Positions 25,410 to 33,627 of a stretch of 46,434 nt of DNA are shown here, piece after piece. Made by a program: the position numbers and the translations under genes. The stretch spans positions 1 to 46,434 of the forward strand of contig NZ_SLZK01000016.1 in assembly GCF_004341105.1 (NCBI RefSeq). The letters are read 5' to 3'. The notes beneath the pieces are model-generated. The model saw nothing but the letters and a program-made list of their open reading frames with translations. It did not search any database and was not told the DNA's origin. Source of the stretch: Rhizobium sp. BK418. GTDB lineage: Bacteria; Pseudomonadota; Alphaproteobacteria; Rhizobiales; Rhizobiaceae. The first letter of the stretch is position 1, and each line of letters begins with the position of its first letter.

Positions 25410-26299
25410 TGGCGGTCGATACGGCGCAGCCTGCGGTCGTTGACCGCGCTCAGCCTCCTAGCAGGGGAAGCCTTTACGGGCTCCTCCTCGTCGGCATGCC
25501 GGTCTTTCTGGTCGGCTGGCTGATTATCTTTCCGATCTTCTCGGCAGTTGCCGCGACCATTTTCGTGCGGCAACCGGACGGGACGATCGCGTTTTCGCTC
25601 GCCTCCTATCATTTCTTCTTCACGGATGGGTACAGCCTGAACAATCTCTGGCTGACGCTCTGGACCACCCTTATCTGCGGTCTGCTCCTGCTTGCAATCG
25701 GCTTTCCGATTGCGCTTTACCTGCGGTTTTCCGGCAGCCGCCTTGCTGCTTATGTCCAGGGGCTTGCGATCTTTCCGATGTTCGTCCCTTCGATCATTCT
25801 CTCCTACGCGTTGATCCGTACGATCGGGCCGAATGGTACGGTCGACATCCTGCTTAACGCCGTTGGGCTGCCGAAACTGCCGAGCCCCTACCTGACGCCC
25901 TGGGGACCGGTTATCGGCCTCGTCTGGGACAATCTGCCCCTGACCGTGCTGATGCTGGCGGCCGGGCTCTCATCCGTTTCCAATAACTCCATCGAGGCTG
26001 CCCGCGATGTCGGTGCAAGACCTTTGAGAGTTTTCATCTCGATTATCCTTCCGCGCATGGGCAATTCGCTGCTGGTGACGGCATCCTTCGCCGTGCTTGG
26101 CATATTCTCGGCCTTCACGCTCCCCTACGTGCTCGGTCCCGCTTCGCCTGAGATGATGGGACCCTTCATGCAGCGCACCTTCGCCGATATGAACGACCCG
26201 TTGAATGCCCTGACACAGGCCGTCATCACTTTTTGCTTCTGCCTCTTCTTCGGCGTCGTCTACGTCTGGTCGATCGCCCGCAACCGCGAGGGCCGATGA
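25409..26299 (+). CDS. ABC transporter permease 1 (AfuB/ThiP-type half)
   Basis: A 296-residue inner-membrane permease with six predicted helices and an EAA loop (EAARDVGARPLRVFISIILP) for the ATPase. The ATG overlaps the binding-protein stop by one base (TGATG), so translation is coupled. In many ferric-type systems one long permease holds both halves; here the halves are two genes, as in spermidine- and phosphonate-type transporters. It works with the next permease. Confidence 0.9.
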   Translation: MAVDTAQPAVVDRAQPPSRGSLYGLLLVGMPVFLVGWLIIFPIFSAVAATIFVRQPDGTIAFSLASYHFFFTDGYSLNNLWLTLWTTLICGLLLLAIGFPIALYLRFSGSRLAAYVQGLAIFPMFVPSIILSYALIRTIGPNGTVDILLNAVGLPKLPSPYLTPWGPVIGLVWDNLPLTVLMLAAGLSSVSNNSIEAARDVGARPLRVFISIILPRMGNSLLVTASFAVLGIFSAFTLPYVLGPASPEMMGPFMQRTFADMNDPLNALTQAVITFCFCLFFGVVYVWSIARNREGR

Positions 26300-27117
26300 T
26301 GCGCCAGGCGGCCACATTGAAACTCGACTGGATTGGTGTGGCTCTCTCGCTGCTGCTGACGCTCTTCATCGCACTGCCGCTGCTGGTCGTTGCCACCTGG
26401 GCCTTCACGGAGGTCTGGCGCTTTCCCTCGGTCATTCCCCAGCAATTCGGGCTGCGTTTCTGGTCGCAGACGCTGGCCCGCAAGGATGTCTGGGATGCGC
26501 TTTTCCTCAGCCTGCGGCTGACGGCGACGGTAACGGTGCTATCGGCGATCATCTGTCTTCCTGCGGCCTACGCCTTTGCGCGCATGCGTTTTCCAGGGCG
26601 CAACGTCCTCTTCCTCTCCTTTCTCGCTTCACACGCCTTTCCGAAGTTCGGGTTGCTGGTGGCGATTGCCGGCATTTTCCTGCAGCTGGGGCTGATCAGC
26701 ACCTTCTGGGGCGTGGTGCTGATCCAGCTCGTCGGCACGCTGATGCTGATGATCTGGATCCCGGTGGCCGCCTTCCAGAATGTCGACCGGCGCATGGAGG
26801 AGGCCGCGCGCGACGCCGGCGCAATGCCGCTTCGCGTCTTCTGGTCTATCACATTGCCGCAGGCTGCGCCGACGATCTCAACCGCAGTGCTCCTGACATT
26901 CGTCGGCACGTTCTATGAGACGGAGGGCGCCTGGCTGATCGGCGCGCCGGAAATTCGCACCATGCCGGTGCTGATGATCAGCTTCATCAATAGCCAGATC
27001 GTCGTCCAATATGGCGCCGTCCTCTCCGTCATGCTGTGGGTGCCGTCCTTTGCGGCATTGATGTTTGCGCGACGCGTTGTCGGGACCGGCGCCTTTGCGA
27101 GGGGCTTGGGCGCCTGA
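26296..27117 (+). CDS. ABC transporter permease 2
   Basis: About 273 residues with six predicted helices and an EAA loop (EAARDAGAMPLRVFWSITLP). The start ATG at 26296 overlaps the previous stop as ATGA; the adjacent in-frame ATG at 26299 is equally possible. An upstream extension to 26233 overlaps permease 1 and is rejected. It completes the membrane channel. Confidence 0.9.
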   Translation: MMRQAATLKLDWIGVALSLLLTLFIALPLLVVATWAFTEVWRFPSVIPQQFGLRFWSQTLARKDVWDALFLSLRLTATVTVLSAIICLPAAYAFARMRFPGRNVLFLSFLASHAFPKFGLLVAIAGIFLQLGLISTFWGVVLIQLVGTLMLMIWIPVAAFQNVDRRMEEAARDAGAMPLRVFWSITLPQAAPTISTAVLLTFVGTFYETEGAWLIGAPEIRTMPVLMISFINSQIVVQYGAVLSVMLWVPSFAALMFARRVVGTGAFARGLGA

Positions 27118-27140
27118 GCGCCGGCAGAAAGGATAGGACT

Positions 27141-28220
27141 ATGGCACATCTGGCAATCGAAGGCGTTTCGAAGAGCTTCGGCCATACCTTTGCCGTTCGC
27201 GATTTTACGCTTGAGGTGGGCGATGGCGAACTCGTCTGCCTGCTCGGCCCGTCAGGTTCCGGCAAATCGACATTGCTGCGCATGATCGGCGGCTTTGAGC
27301 GGCCGACGGGCGGCAGCATCCGCATCGACGCTAAGGACGTGACGACCCTGCCGCCGGAGCGGCGCCCGACCGGCATGGTGTTCCAGAGCCATGCGCTTTG
27401 GACCCACATGGATGTCTTTAACAACATCGCCTTTGGCCTGAAGCTGCGGCGCCTGCCGAAGGCGGAGATCCGCCGGCGTGTCGAGGATGCTTTGGTCCTC
27501 GTTGGTCTTGCCGACTACGGACGACGGGCTGTGACGCAGCTTTCTGGCGGCCAGCAGCAGCGCGTGGCCCTTGCGCGCTCGCTCGTCCTCGAACCGAAGA
27601 TCCTGCTGCTCGACGAACCCTTTGCCAGCCTCGACCAGCACCTGCGCGAGCGGCTGCGCGAAGAAGTGCGCGATATCCAGCAGAGGCTCGGCATCACCAC
27701 GCTTTTCGTCACTCACGGCCAGGATGAAGCCCTGGCGCTTGCCGACCGCATCGTCGTCATGCGCGACGGCCGCACCGAGCAGGTCGCACCGCCGAGCGTC
27801 ATCTATCGCGCGCCGCAGACGGCCTTCGTCGCAAGCTTCATCGGCTCGATGAATTTCGTCGAGACCGAGATCCATAACGGGGTCTGCGCGCATCCGCTGT
27901 TCAGTTTCCCCATTCCCGTTGCAGACGGAAAGGTGACACTTGCGATACGCCCGGAAGCTTTGACGGTGCGTCCCGCCAGCCAGGCGGCAGAGGCGACGGT
28001 CCATCGCGTTACAGATTTCGGCACGCATAAGATCGTGGATATCGACCTTGCCGATCGCCTCAGGCTAAAGGCGATGGTTGCGCCAAGCGATATGATCAGA
28101 GCCGGTATGCTCGTGACTGCGAGCTGCTCCGCCTTTTTCGCCTTCCGCGACAACGCGCTGATCCATCAGTCGGGATCGGCCGAAGCGGCTGCAACCGTGC
28201 AGCCGCTCTTTACGGCCTGA
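27141..28220 (+). CDS. ABC transporter ATPase (PotA/AfuC type)
   Basis: A 359-residue ATPase. Walker A GPSGSGKS, a Q-loop in VFQSHALWTHM, the signature LSGGQQQRVA, Walker B LLLDEPFASLD and an H-loop VTHGQDEALALA are all present. A C-terminal TOBE-like domain has LAIRPEAL. The H-loop His is followed by Gly instead of the common Asp, a small variation. The start is the ATG at 27141 with AAAGGATAGG upstream. It ends five bases before the convergent phosphatase gene. Confidence 0.92.
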   Translation: MAHLAIEGVSKSFGHTFAVRDFTLEVGDGELVCLLGPSGSGKSTLLRMIGGFERPTGGSIRIDAKDVTTLPPERRPTGMVFQSHALWTHMDVFNNIAFGLKLRRLPKAEIRRRVEDALVLVGLADYGRRAVTQLSGGQQQRVALARSLVLEPKILLLDEPFASLDQHLRERLREEVRDIQQRLGITTLFVTHGQDEALALADRIVVMRDGRTEQVAPPSVIYRAPQTAFVASFIGSMNFVETEIHNGVCAHPLFSFPIPVADGKVTLAIRPEALTVRPASQAAEATVHRVTDFGTHKIVDIDLADRLRLKAMVAPSDMIRAGMLVTASCSAFFAFRDNALIHQSGSAEAAATVQPLFTA

Positions 28221-28225
28221 ATAAG

Positions 28226-29059
28226 TCAGGCTTTCGGCTGAAAGCCTGCCTGCAGCCAGGGATAAAGTGCCTTGCTTGCCGCGAGGATATCGCCTTTGCC
28301 GCTCACGCCAGCGCCGGAAAAGCGCGTGACGATGCCGCCCGCTTCCTCGACCATCAGCGCCGAAGCGCCGAAGTCATGCACTAACAGACCATCCTCGAAG
28401 AAGCCGTCTAACCGGCCGCAGGCGACATAGGCGATTGAGAGCGCTGCCGAACCGAGCCGACGCACACCGGCGGTATTGGCCATCAGCCGTCTGACAGCAT
28501 CGAAATAGAGATCCTCCGGGACCGCCTTCACCTGGCCGGGGATCGGCAGGCCGGCGCCAACGAGCACGTTCTGGATATCGGCGACCTCGGCGCAGTGGAT
28601 CTGCTCGCCGTTCAGCCAGGCGCCGCCGCCGGCCTCGGCGCTGAAGAGCTCGTCCTGCATGGCGTCATACACGACCCCGGCAACGACACGGTCGGCCTCG
28701 GCGATCGAGATCGTCATGCCGAAATGCGGGATACCCCAGGCGAAATTGGTCGTTCCATCGATCGGATCGATATAGATGACCGGCGCGTCCGCGCCGCCCT
28801 GCCGGTTGCCGACCTCTTCCTCGCCTTTGATCGCATAGGTTGGGAATTCGTTCATCATCTCCTCGACGATGATTCGTTCGACTGCGACATCGATTTCGGT
28901 CTGATAGTCGCGGGCAGCCTTGTGGACCATCTCGGCGGCCGTGCGTCGTCTGAGCGCCTTGCACGCCGTTTCGCCTGCCTTGAGGGCGGTTTCGGCAAGC
29001 ACGAGCAGGCGGGGCGAGGCTGCCGGCGACAGGCGCGCGGCGGTCGAGGACAATTCCAT
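28226..29059 (-). CDS. Inositol-monophosphatase-family phosphatase
   Basis: A 277-residue Mg2+-dependent phosphatase. Metal motifs are present: Glu in GEEEVG (about 80-82) and DPIDGTTNF (Asp98, Asp101). The third motif reads HDFGA in place of the usual WDxAA but keeps its Asp (229). Substrates in the family include inositol, glycerol and sugar phosphates, histidinol phosphate and PAP. It converges with the ABC operon at five bases. Similar phosphatases accompany AfuABC-type sugar-phosphate transporters, so it may release phosphate from the imported compound; this is inference. No signal peptide is seen, so action is cytoplasmic. Confidence 0.87.
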   Translation of the reverse strand: MELSSTAARLSPAASPRLLVLAETALKAGETACKALRRRTAAEMVHKAARDYQTEIDVAVERIIVEEMMNEFPTYAIKGEEEVGNRQGGADAPVIYIDPIDGTTNFAWGIPHFGMTISIAEADRVVAGVVYDAMQDELFSAEAGGGAWLNGEQIHCAEVADIQNVLVGAGLPIPGQVKAVPEDLYFDAVRRLMANTAGVRRLGSAALSIAYVACGRLDGFFEDGLLVHDFGASALMVEEAGGIVTRFSGAGVSGKGDILAASKALYPWLQAGFQPKA

Positions 29060-29207
29060 GAAGACAATCCGTGTGATGACTGAGGATGGCAGGCGATTAA
29101 GCCGTTTCCATTACAAATGTGCATGATGCTTTTATGAAGCGGGCGCAACGACATTCAACGCTGCGTTAACGGTCGCGGGCACCGAAATCTGCTGCGGCCC
29201 CACAATG

Positions 29208-30233
29208 TCATGCCTCGGTTCGCTCGTCCGCCGGCGCAGCGCAGGATTCGCGCAGGATCAGCCTAGGGGGAAAGACCGTGCGCGCAGCGCTTGGCGGCGT
29301 TCTTGTGGCGATCTCGTTGAGCAGAGAGGAGATCGCCTTTTGGGCCATTTCAAGCACCGGGGCGGCGACGACGGTCGGCGGCGGGTTCATGATATTTGCG
29401 AAATCGAAATCATCTATGCCGATGACGGAGACGTCGTCCGGCACCTTGAAAGCCATTTCGCGCAGAGCGTTCAGGACGCCGAGCGTCATCATGTTCGACA
29501 GCGCAAAAATCGCTGTCGGCGGCTCCGGCTCACGCATGCGCCTCATCGTGCTGTCATGCGCCAGCGCCTGGTCGAAACGCCCCTCAAGAAGCAGGCTCGG
29601 ATCGACCGGCAGGCCATGGATGGCATGCGCCTGCATATAGCCGGCAAGACGATCTTCACCGGTGACGATATTGTTGCGTCCGATGGTGACGGCGATCCGT
29701 CTGTGGCCAAGGCTGATAAGGTGCTCAGTGGCCATGCGGCCGGCCGCGATATTGTCGAGCTTGATCACGTCATAGGGCAAGCCCTCAATGAAGCTGTCGA
29801 GCAGGATTGTGGGCACATGGATCTTGTCGATCATCCGGGCGCCATGCTCGGCATCCGAGCGCGTCGGAATGATGATGAGACCTTCGACGCGCTGCATGCG
29901 CATCATGGTCAGGATCTGCTGCTCGCGGTCATGATCCTCGCTTGTCGAATAGACCGCCGCCATATAGCCGGCATTGAGGCAGGCGGACTCGACGACCTTG
30001 GCGACCTTGGCAAAATGCGGATTGGTAATATCCGGCAGGATCAGGCCGATCAGCCGCGACTGGCCCATACGCAGGCTGCGCGCGCCAGCATGCGGGATGT
30101 AGCCGATGTCGCGGACGGCGGCCTCGACCTTGGCGATCACCTCGTCGCTGACTGGGGCTGAACGATTGAGCGCGGCCGATGCCGTCGATATGGCGACCCC
30201 AGCCCGTTTCGCCACATCCTTGATGGTGGCCAT
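29208..30233 (-). CDS. LacI-family transcriptional regulator
   Basis: A 341-residue repressor. The N-terminal LacI helix-turn-helix (MATIKDVAKRAGVAISTASA) has the hinge region ARSLRMGQS. A periplasmic-binding-protein-like effector domain follows (GLILPDITNPHFAKVAK to DDFDFANIMNPPPT). The start is the ATG at 30233 with GGAGG upstream; a longer open frame to 30545 crosses both operators and is not used. It diverges from the glycoside ABC operon, and two identical palindromes in between are its likely operators. One copy near its own gene suggests autoregulation. Confidence 0.92.
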   Translation of the reverse strand: MATIKDVAKRAGVAISTASAALNRSAPVSDEVIAKVEAAVRDIGYIPHAGARSLRMGQSRLIGLILPDITNPHFAKVAKVVESACLNAGYMAAVYSTSEDHDREQQILTMMRMQRVEGLIIIPTRSDAEHGARMIDKIHVPTILLDSFIEGLPYDVIKLDNIAAGRMATEHLISLGHRRIAVTIGRNNIVTGEDRLAGYMQAHAIHGLPVDPSLLLEGRFDQALAHDSTMRRMREPEPPTAIFALSNMMTLGVLNALREMAFKVPDDVSVIGIDDFDFANIMNPPPTVVAAPVLEMAQKAISSLLNEIATRTPPSAARTVFPPRLILRESCAAPADERTEA

Positions 30234-30293
30234 CCCATCCTCCAGAGCTTTTTCTCGGACCTCTTGCCATGGGGCCGTTCTGATGCTCTTATA

Positions 30294-30305
30294 CGAAACG
30301 TTTCG
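30294..30305. promoter_or_regulatory. LacI-type operator 1
   Basis: CGAAACGTTTCG is a perfect 12-base palindrome with the central CG of LacI/GalR operators. It lies about 60 bases before the regulator start and 138 before the binding-protein start. Flanks ATA and AC are shared with operator 2. Confidence 0.82.
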
Positions 30306-30371
30306 ACTAAGCAAATGGCAGCTCGCGGAGCCGGGAGGGATCTGGGTCCGCGAAATCTCAGTAAAAGAATA

Positions 30372-30383
30372 CGAAACGTTTCG
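30372..30383. promoter_or_regulatory. LacI-type operator 2
   Basis: A second identical CGAAACGTTTCG lies 78 bases from the first, centre to centre, and about 60 bases before the binding-protein ATG. It has the same ATA/AC flanks. Two sites on one divergent region allow looping or double repression. Confidence 0.82.
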
Positions 30384-30442
30384 ACCGGTGGAGGCCGGGA
30401 CAGATGGGAACGCGCCGGAAGGAGGCGCAAAGGGAGGATTAC

Positions 30443-31726
30443 ATGCATGAGTTCTCGCGGCGTTCGCTGCTGATTTCGTCTGCTGCTCTTGTCGCCGGCG
30501 CAGGTGTCGGGCGCGCCTTCGCGCAATCGGATGCAACGGCGACACTGAAGATGCAGGGCTTCGGCGGCGACGCCGAGTTGTCCGCCATGACCAACGCCAT
30601 TGCGCGCTTCAACAAGAAGTACCCCAACGTCAAGGTTGAACTCTCCGTCGATCCGATTTCGACCGGCTGGGGCGACTACGTCACCAAGGTCTTCAGCCAA
30701 TTCAATTCCGGCCAGCAAGCCGATGTCTACGGCACGGCTATCGAGACCTTCCAGAGCTTCTCGTCGCGCGGCCTCTTTCTGCCGCTCAACGATTTCGTTG
30801 CCGCCAATCCGGGCTTTTCCGACTTCGCGCCGAGCCTCTTCAAGCAGTCGAGCTACAAGGGGGATATCAACTATATCCCGATCGGCTGGAACAACATCAT
30901 GATCAACTATAACCGGGATTTGTTCGACAAAGCCGGCATCGCCTATCCAAAGGATGGCAAGTGGACATGGGACGAGTTCCGCGACGTCGCCAAGAAGCTG
31001 ACGGTCAAAGATGCGTCCGGCAACGTGACCCAGTTCGGTTATGAAGTGCCAAACCAGAATTTCTTCATTCAGCCCTGGTTCTTTTCGAACGGGACCGGCG
31101 TCATCAATGACGAGTGGACGGCATCGAACATGCTCGATCCAAAGGTCGCCGAGAGCCTGCAGTTCCTCTACGACCTCATTCATGTCGACGGCGTCTCGCC
31201 GATCCCCGGCAAGGATACGATGGACAATCAGTTCATGGCCGGCCAGGTGGCCATGATCAGCCGCGGCCACTGGATCATTCAGAGTGCCAAGAACAACAAG
31301 CTGAACATGGACGTCGCCATTCCGCCGAGCAAGGTGACGGACACGACGGTGATTGGCTTTGGCGGCTACGCTGTCGCCAAGACCAGCAAGCAACCCGATC
31401 TTGCCAAGGCACTGATCCTCGAACTGACGAGCGAGGAGACGCAGAAGGAAGAGGGCGAAAAAGGTGGCGGTGTTCCCGGTCGCAAGTCGGCAGCCGAGAC
31501 ACCCGGATTCCTGAGTTTCCCGCCGAGTGCAGCGCTCTACTACCAGACGCTGCCGAATACCAAGGCGGTGCCTTCGCCTGCCAATTTCCAGGAGGTCGAG
31601 AAGATCTTCATCCGCTATCACACGGCGATGATGGCCGGAGAGGTCAAGATCGCCGACGGCGTCAAGCAGGCCGATGCCGAACTCAACGCCTCCTTCGAAA
31701 GGCTGAAGAAGCGCATGGGCGGCTGA
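30443..31726 (+). CDS. Glycoside ABC transporter substrate-binding protein
   Basis: A 427-residue family 1 carbohydrate-binding protein. The N-terminus MHEFSRRSLLISSAALVAG has a twin-arginine motif (SRRSLLI) and a cleavage site near AFAQ, so it may be exported folded by Tat. The mature part has the typical two-lobe pattern with QFGYEVPNQNFFIQPWFF near the sugar site. The start is the ATG at 30443 with AGGGAGGA upstream; an ATG 13 codons earlier is discarded because it would mask the signal. It is the first gene of the operon controlled by the two LacI-type operators. Confidence 0.92.
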   Translation: MHEFSRRSLLISSAALVAGAGVGRAFAQSDATATLKMQGFGGDAELSAMTNAIARFNKKYPNVKVELSVDPISTGWGDYVTKVFSQFNSGQQADVYGTAIETFQSFSSRGLFLPLNDFVAANPGFSDFAPSLFKQSSYKGDINYIPIGWNNIMINYNRDLFDKAGIAYPKDGKWTWDEFRDVAKKLTVKDASGNVTQFGYEVPNQNFFIQPWFFSNGTGVINDEWTASNMLDPKVAESLQFLYDLIHVDGVSPIPGKDTMDNQFMAGQVAMISRGHWIIQSAKNNKLNMDVAIPPSKVTDTTVIGFGGYAVAKTSKQPDLAKALILELTSEETQKEEGEKGGGVPGRKSAAETPGFLSFPPSAALYYQTLPNTKAVPSPANFQEVEKIFIRYHTAMMAGEVKIADGVKQADAELNASFERLKKRMGG

Positions 31727-31849
31727 TCGACCAAGGGCTCTCACGATCTTCCTCCCGCCGTCGCGGCCGGGCGGCAGATTGCCTTGAAGGCGTCTGCCGC
31801 TCCGGACGCGGCGGATGACAAACCATGCCCGCCATCCGAGACAGGTGCC

Positions 31850-32758
31850 ATGACCGCAACCATTGAAAGACGCCAGACATCGCAGCTTCGTCGCGCACAG
31901 GCGGCGACCGGCTATCTCTTCGTCCTGCCGGCAGGCATACTGTATCTGACTTTCGTGATTGCGCCGGTGATCGTCACGACAATCCTTGCCTTTGCCTATT
32001 ACGATCCCATGCTCGGGTCGCAATGGGTCGGTTTCGACAACTTCGTCCGCTTCTTCACCGATCAGCGTTCGCTGCAGATCCTTTGGAACACGCTGCGCTT
32101 CGCGCTCTTTGCCGTCACCTTCAATGTCTCGATCGGGCTTTTGCTGGCGCTGGCGCTGAACCGCGCCATGCCGGGCTGGCTGCTCTATTTCTTCCGGCTG
32201 GCATTCTTCCTGCCGGTCATTATCGCTGCCGCCTTCGTCTCGATCGTCTGGACCTACTTCTACGGCGATGATCTCGGCGTCATCAACTATTACCTCCGCC
32301 TGATCGGCCTTCCCGGGGTCCGCTGGCTGACGAACGCCGGCCAGGCGATGACTTCGATCATCATCATGGACGTCTGGAAGAATACCGGCTTCTTCATGAT
32401 CATCTTCATCGCGGCCCTCCAGGGCGTGCCGAAGAACATTCTGGAAGCGGCGGTCATGGACGGGACACCTGCCTGGCGTCAGTTCTTCCGCATCACGCTG
32501 CCCTATATCTCGCCGGTCGTTTTCTTCTGCATCGTCTATGCCTCGATCGGCGCGCTGCAGGTCTTCGAATCGATCGTCATCCTGACGCAGGGCGGGCCAG
32601 GTGACGCCACGCGCTCGCTGTCGATCCAGATTGTCGAGGAAGGCTTCGGAAGTTTCCAGATCGGTTATGCCGCCTCGATCTCCGTCGTCATGACCGTGAT
32701 CATCCTCATCATCACCGCCATTCAGCAGATCGTCTCGCGCAAATGGGTGCAGCAATGA
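31850..32758 (+). CDS. Glycoside ABC transporter permease (MalF type)
   Basis: About 302 residues with six predicted helices after a short basic N-terminus, and an EAA loop (EAAVMDGTPAWRQFFRITLP). The start used is the ATG at 31850 (MTATIERR); an in-frame TTG at 31784 would add 22 poorly conserved-looking residues. Its ribosome site is weak (ACAGGTG). It overlaps the next permease as ATGA. Confidence 0.9.
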   Translation: MTATIERRQTSQLRRAQAATGYLFVLPAGILYLTFVIAPVIVTTILAFAYYDPMLGSQWVGFDNFVRFFTDQRSLQILWNTLRFALFAVTFNVSIGLLLALALNRAMPGWLLYFFRLAFFLPVIIAAAFVSIVWTYFYGDDLGVINYYLRLIGLPGVRWLTNAGQAMTSIIIMDVWKNTGFFMIIFIAALQGVPKNILEAAVMDGTPAWRQFFRITLPYISPVVFFCIVYASIGALQVFESIVILTQGGPGDATRSLSIQIVEEGFGSFQIGYAASISVVMTVIILIITAIQQIVSRKWVQQ

Positions 32759-33606
32759 ACGAGCTTATCCAGACGCGCGCCGCCCAGCGTTGGATCGACT
32801 GGGCGATCATCGCCACCATGGTGGTGATGGCGATCGGCATGTTGCTGCCATTCCTCTGGCTGTTTTCGATGTCCTTCCGTCCCGTTTCGGACGCCTACAA
32901 GCTGCCGCCGAGCTTCCTGCCGCCGAATTTTAATCTCGCCAACTACCGGCAGGTCCTGGCGTCGCGCGTGCCGTTCCTGGAAATCTACTTCAATTCCGTG
33001 ATGATCGCCGTCATCGTCACCATCGGCCAGATGGTGACCTGCACACTTGCCGCCTTCGCCTTTGCCAGGCTGAATTTCCGCGGTCGTGACACCCTGTTCT
33101 TCATCCTGCTCATCGGCCTGATGTTTCCTGCACAGGTGACGATCCTGCCGATCTATCTGGGTTACGCACGCCTTGGTCTGCTCGACAGGCCGATCGGGTT
33201 GGCGCTCATGTACCTTACCTCCAGTTTCGGCATCTTCCTGGTGCGTCAATTCATGCTGAGCCAGCCGAAGGCGCTGGAGGAGGCGGCGCTGATGGATGGC
33301 GCCGGCTATTTCAAGATCTTCTGGCGGATCTCGCTGCCGCAGCTTCGCCCGGCCCTATCGGCGCTCGGCATTATCACCTTCACCCAGACCTGGAACTACT
33401 ATTTCCAGGCAAAGGTCCTCTTGAGCTCGAATGAATCGCTGACGCTGCCGGTCGCGATGGATGTGCTGCGCGGCTACATGGCGTCGGGCAATCTCTCGGT
33501 CGTCATGGCAGCGATGAGCATGTCGATCCTGCCGGTCGTTCTTCTTTTTCTCCTTGCCCAGAAATTCGTGATCGAAGGCATCACGATGAGCGGCATCAAA
33601 AACTAA
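32755..33606 (+). CDS. Glycoside ABC transporter permease (MalG type)
   Basis: A 283-residue inner-membrane permease, six predicted helices, EAA loop EAALMDGAGYFKIFWRISLP. The start ATG (32755) overlaps the stop of the preceding permease, which indicates coupling. It forms the channel with the MalF-type partner and is followed 21 bases later by the glycosidase gene. Confidence 0.92.
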   Translation: MNELIQTRAAQRWIDWAIIATMVVMAIGMLLPFLWLFSMSFRPVSDAYKLPPSFLPPNFNLANYRQVLASRVPFLEIYFNSVMIAVIVTIGQMVTCTLAAFAFARLNFRGRDTLFFILLIGLMFPAQVTILPIYLGYARLGLLDRPIGLALMYLTSSFGIFLVRQFMLSQPKALEEAALMDGAGYFKIFWRISLPQLRPALSALGIITFTQTWNYYFQAKVLLSSNESLTLPVAMDVLRGYMASGNLSVVMAAMSMSILPVVLLFLLAQKFVIEGITMSGIKN

Positions 33607-33627
33607 CATCAGGGACATTGTATTTTC

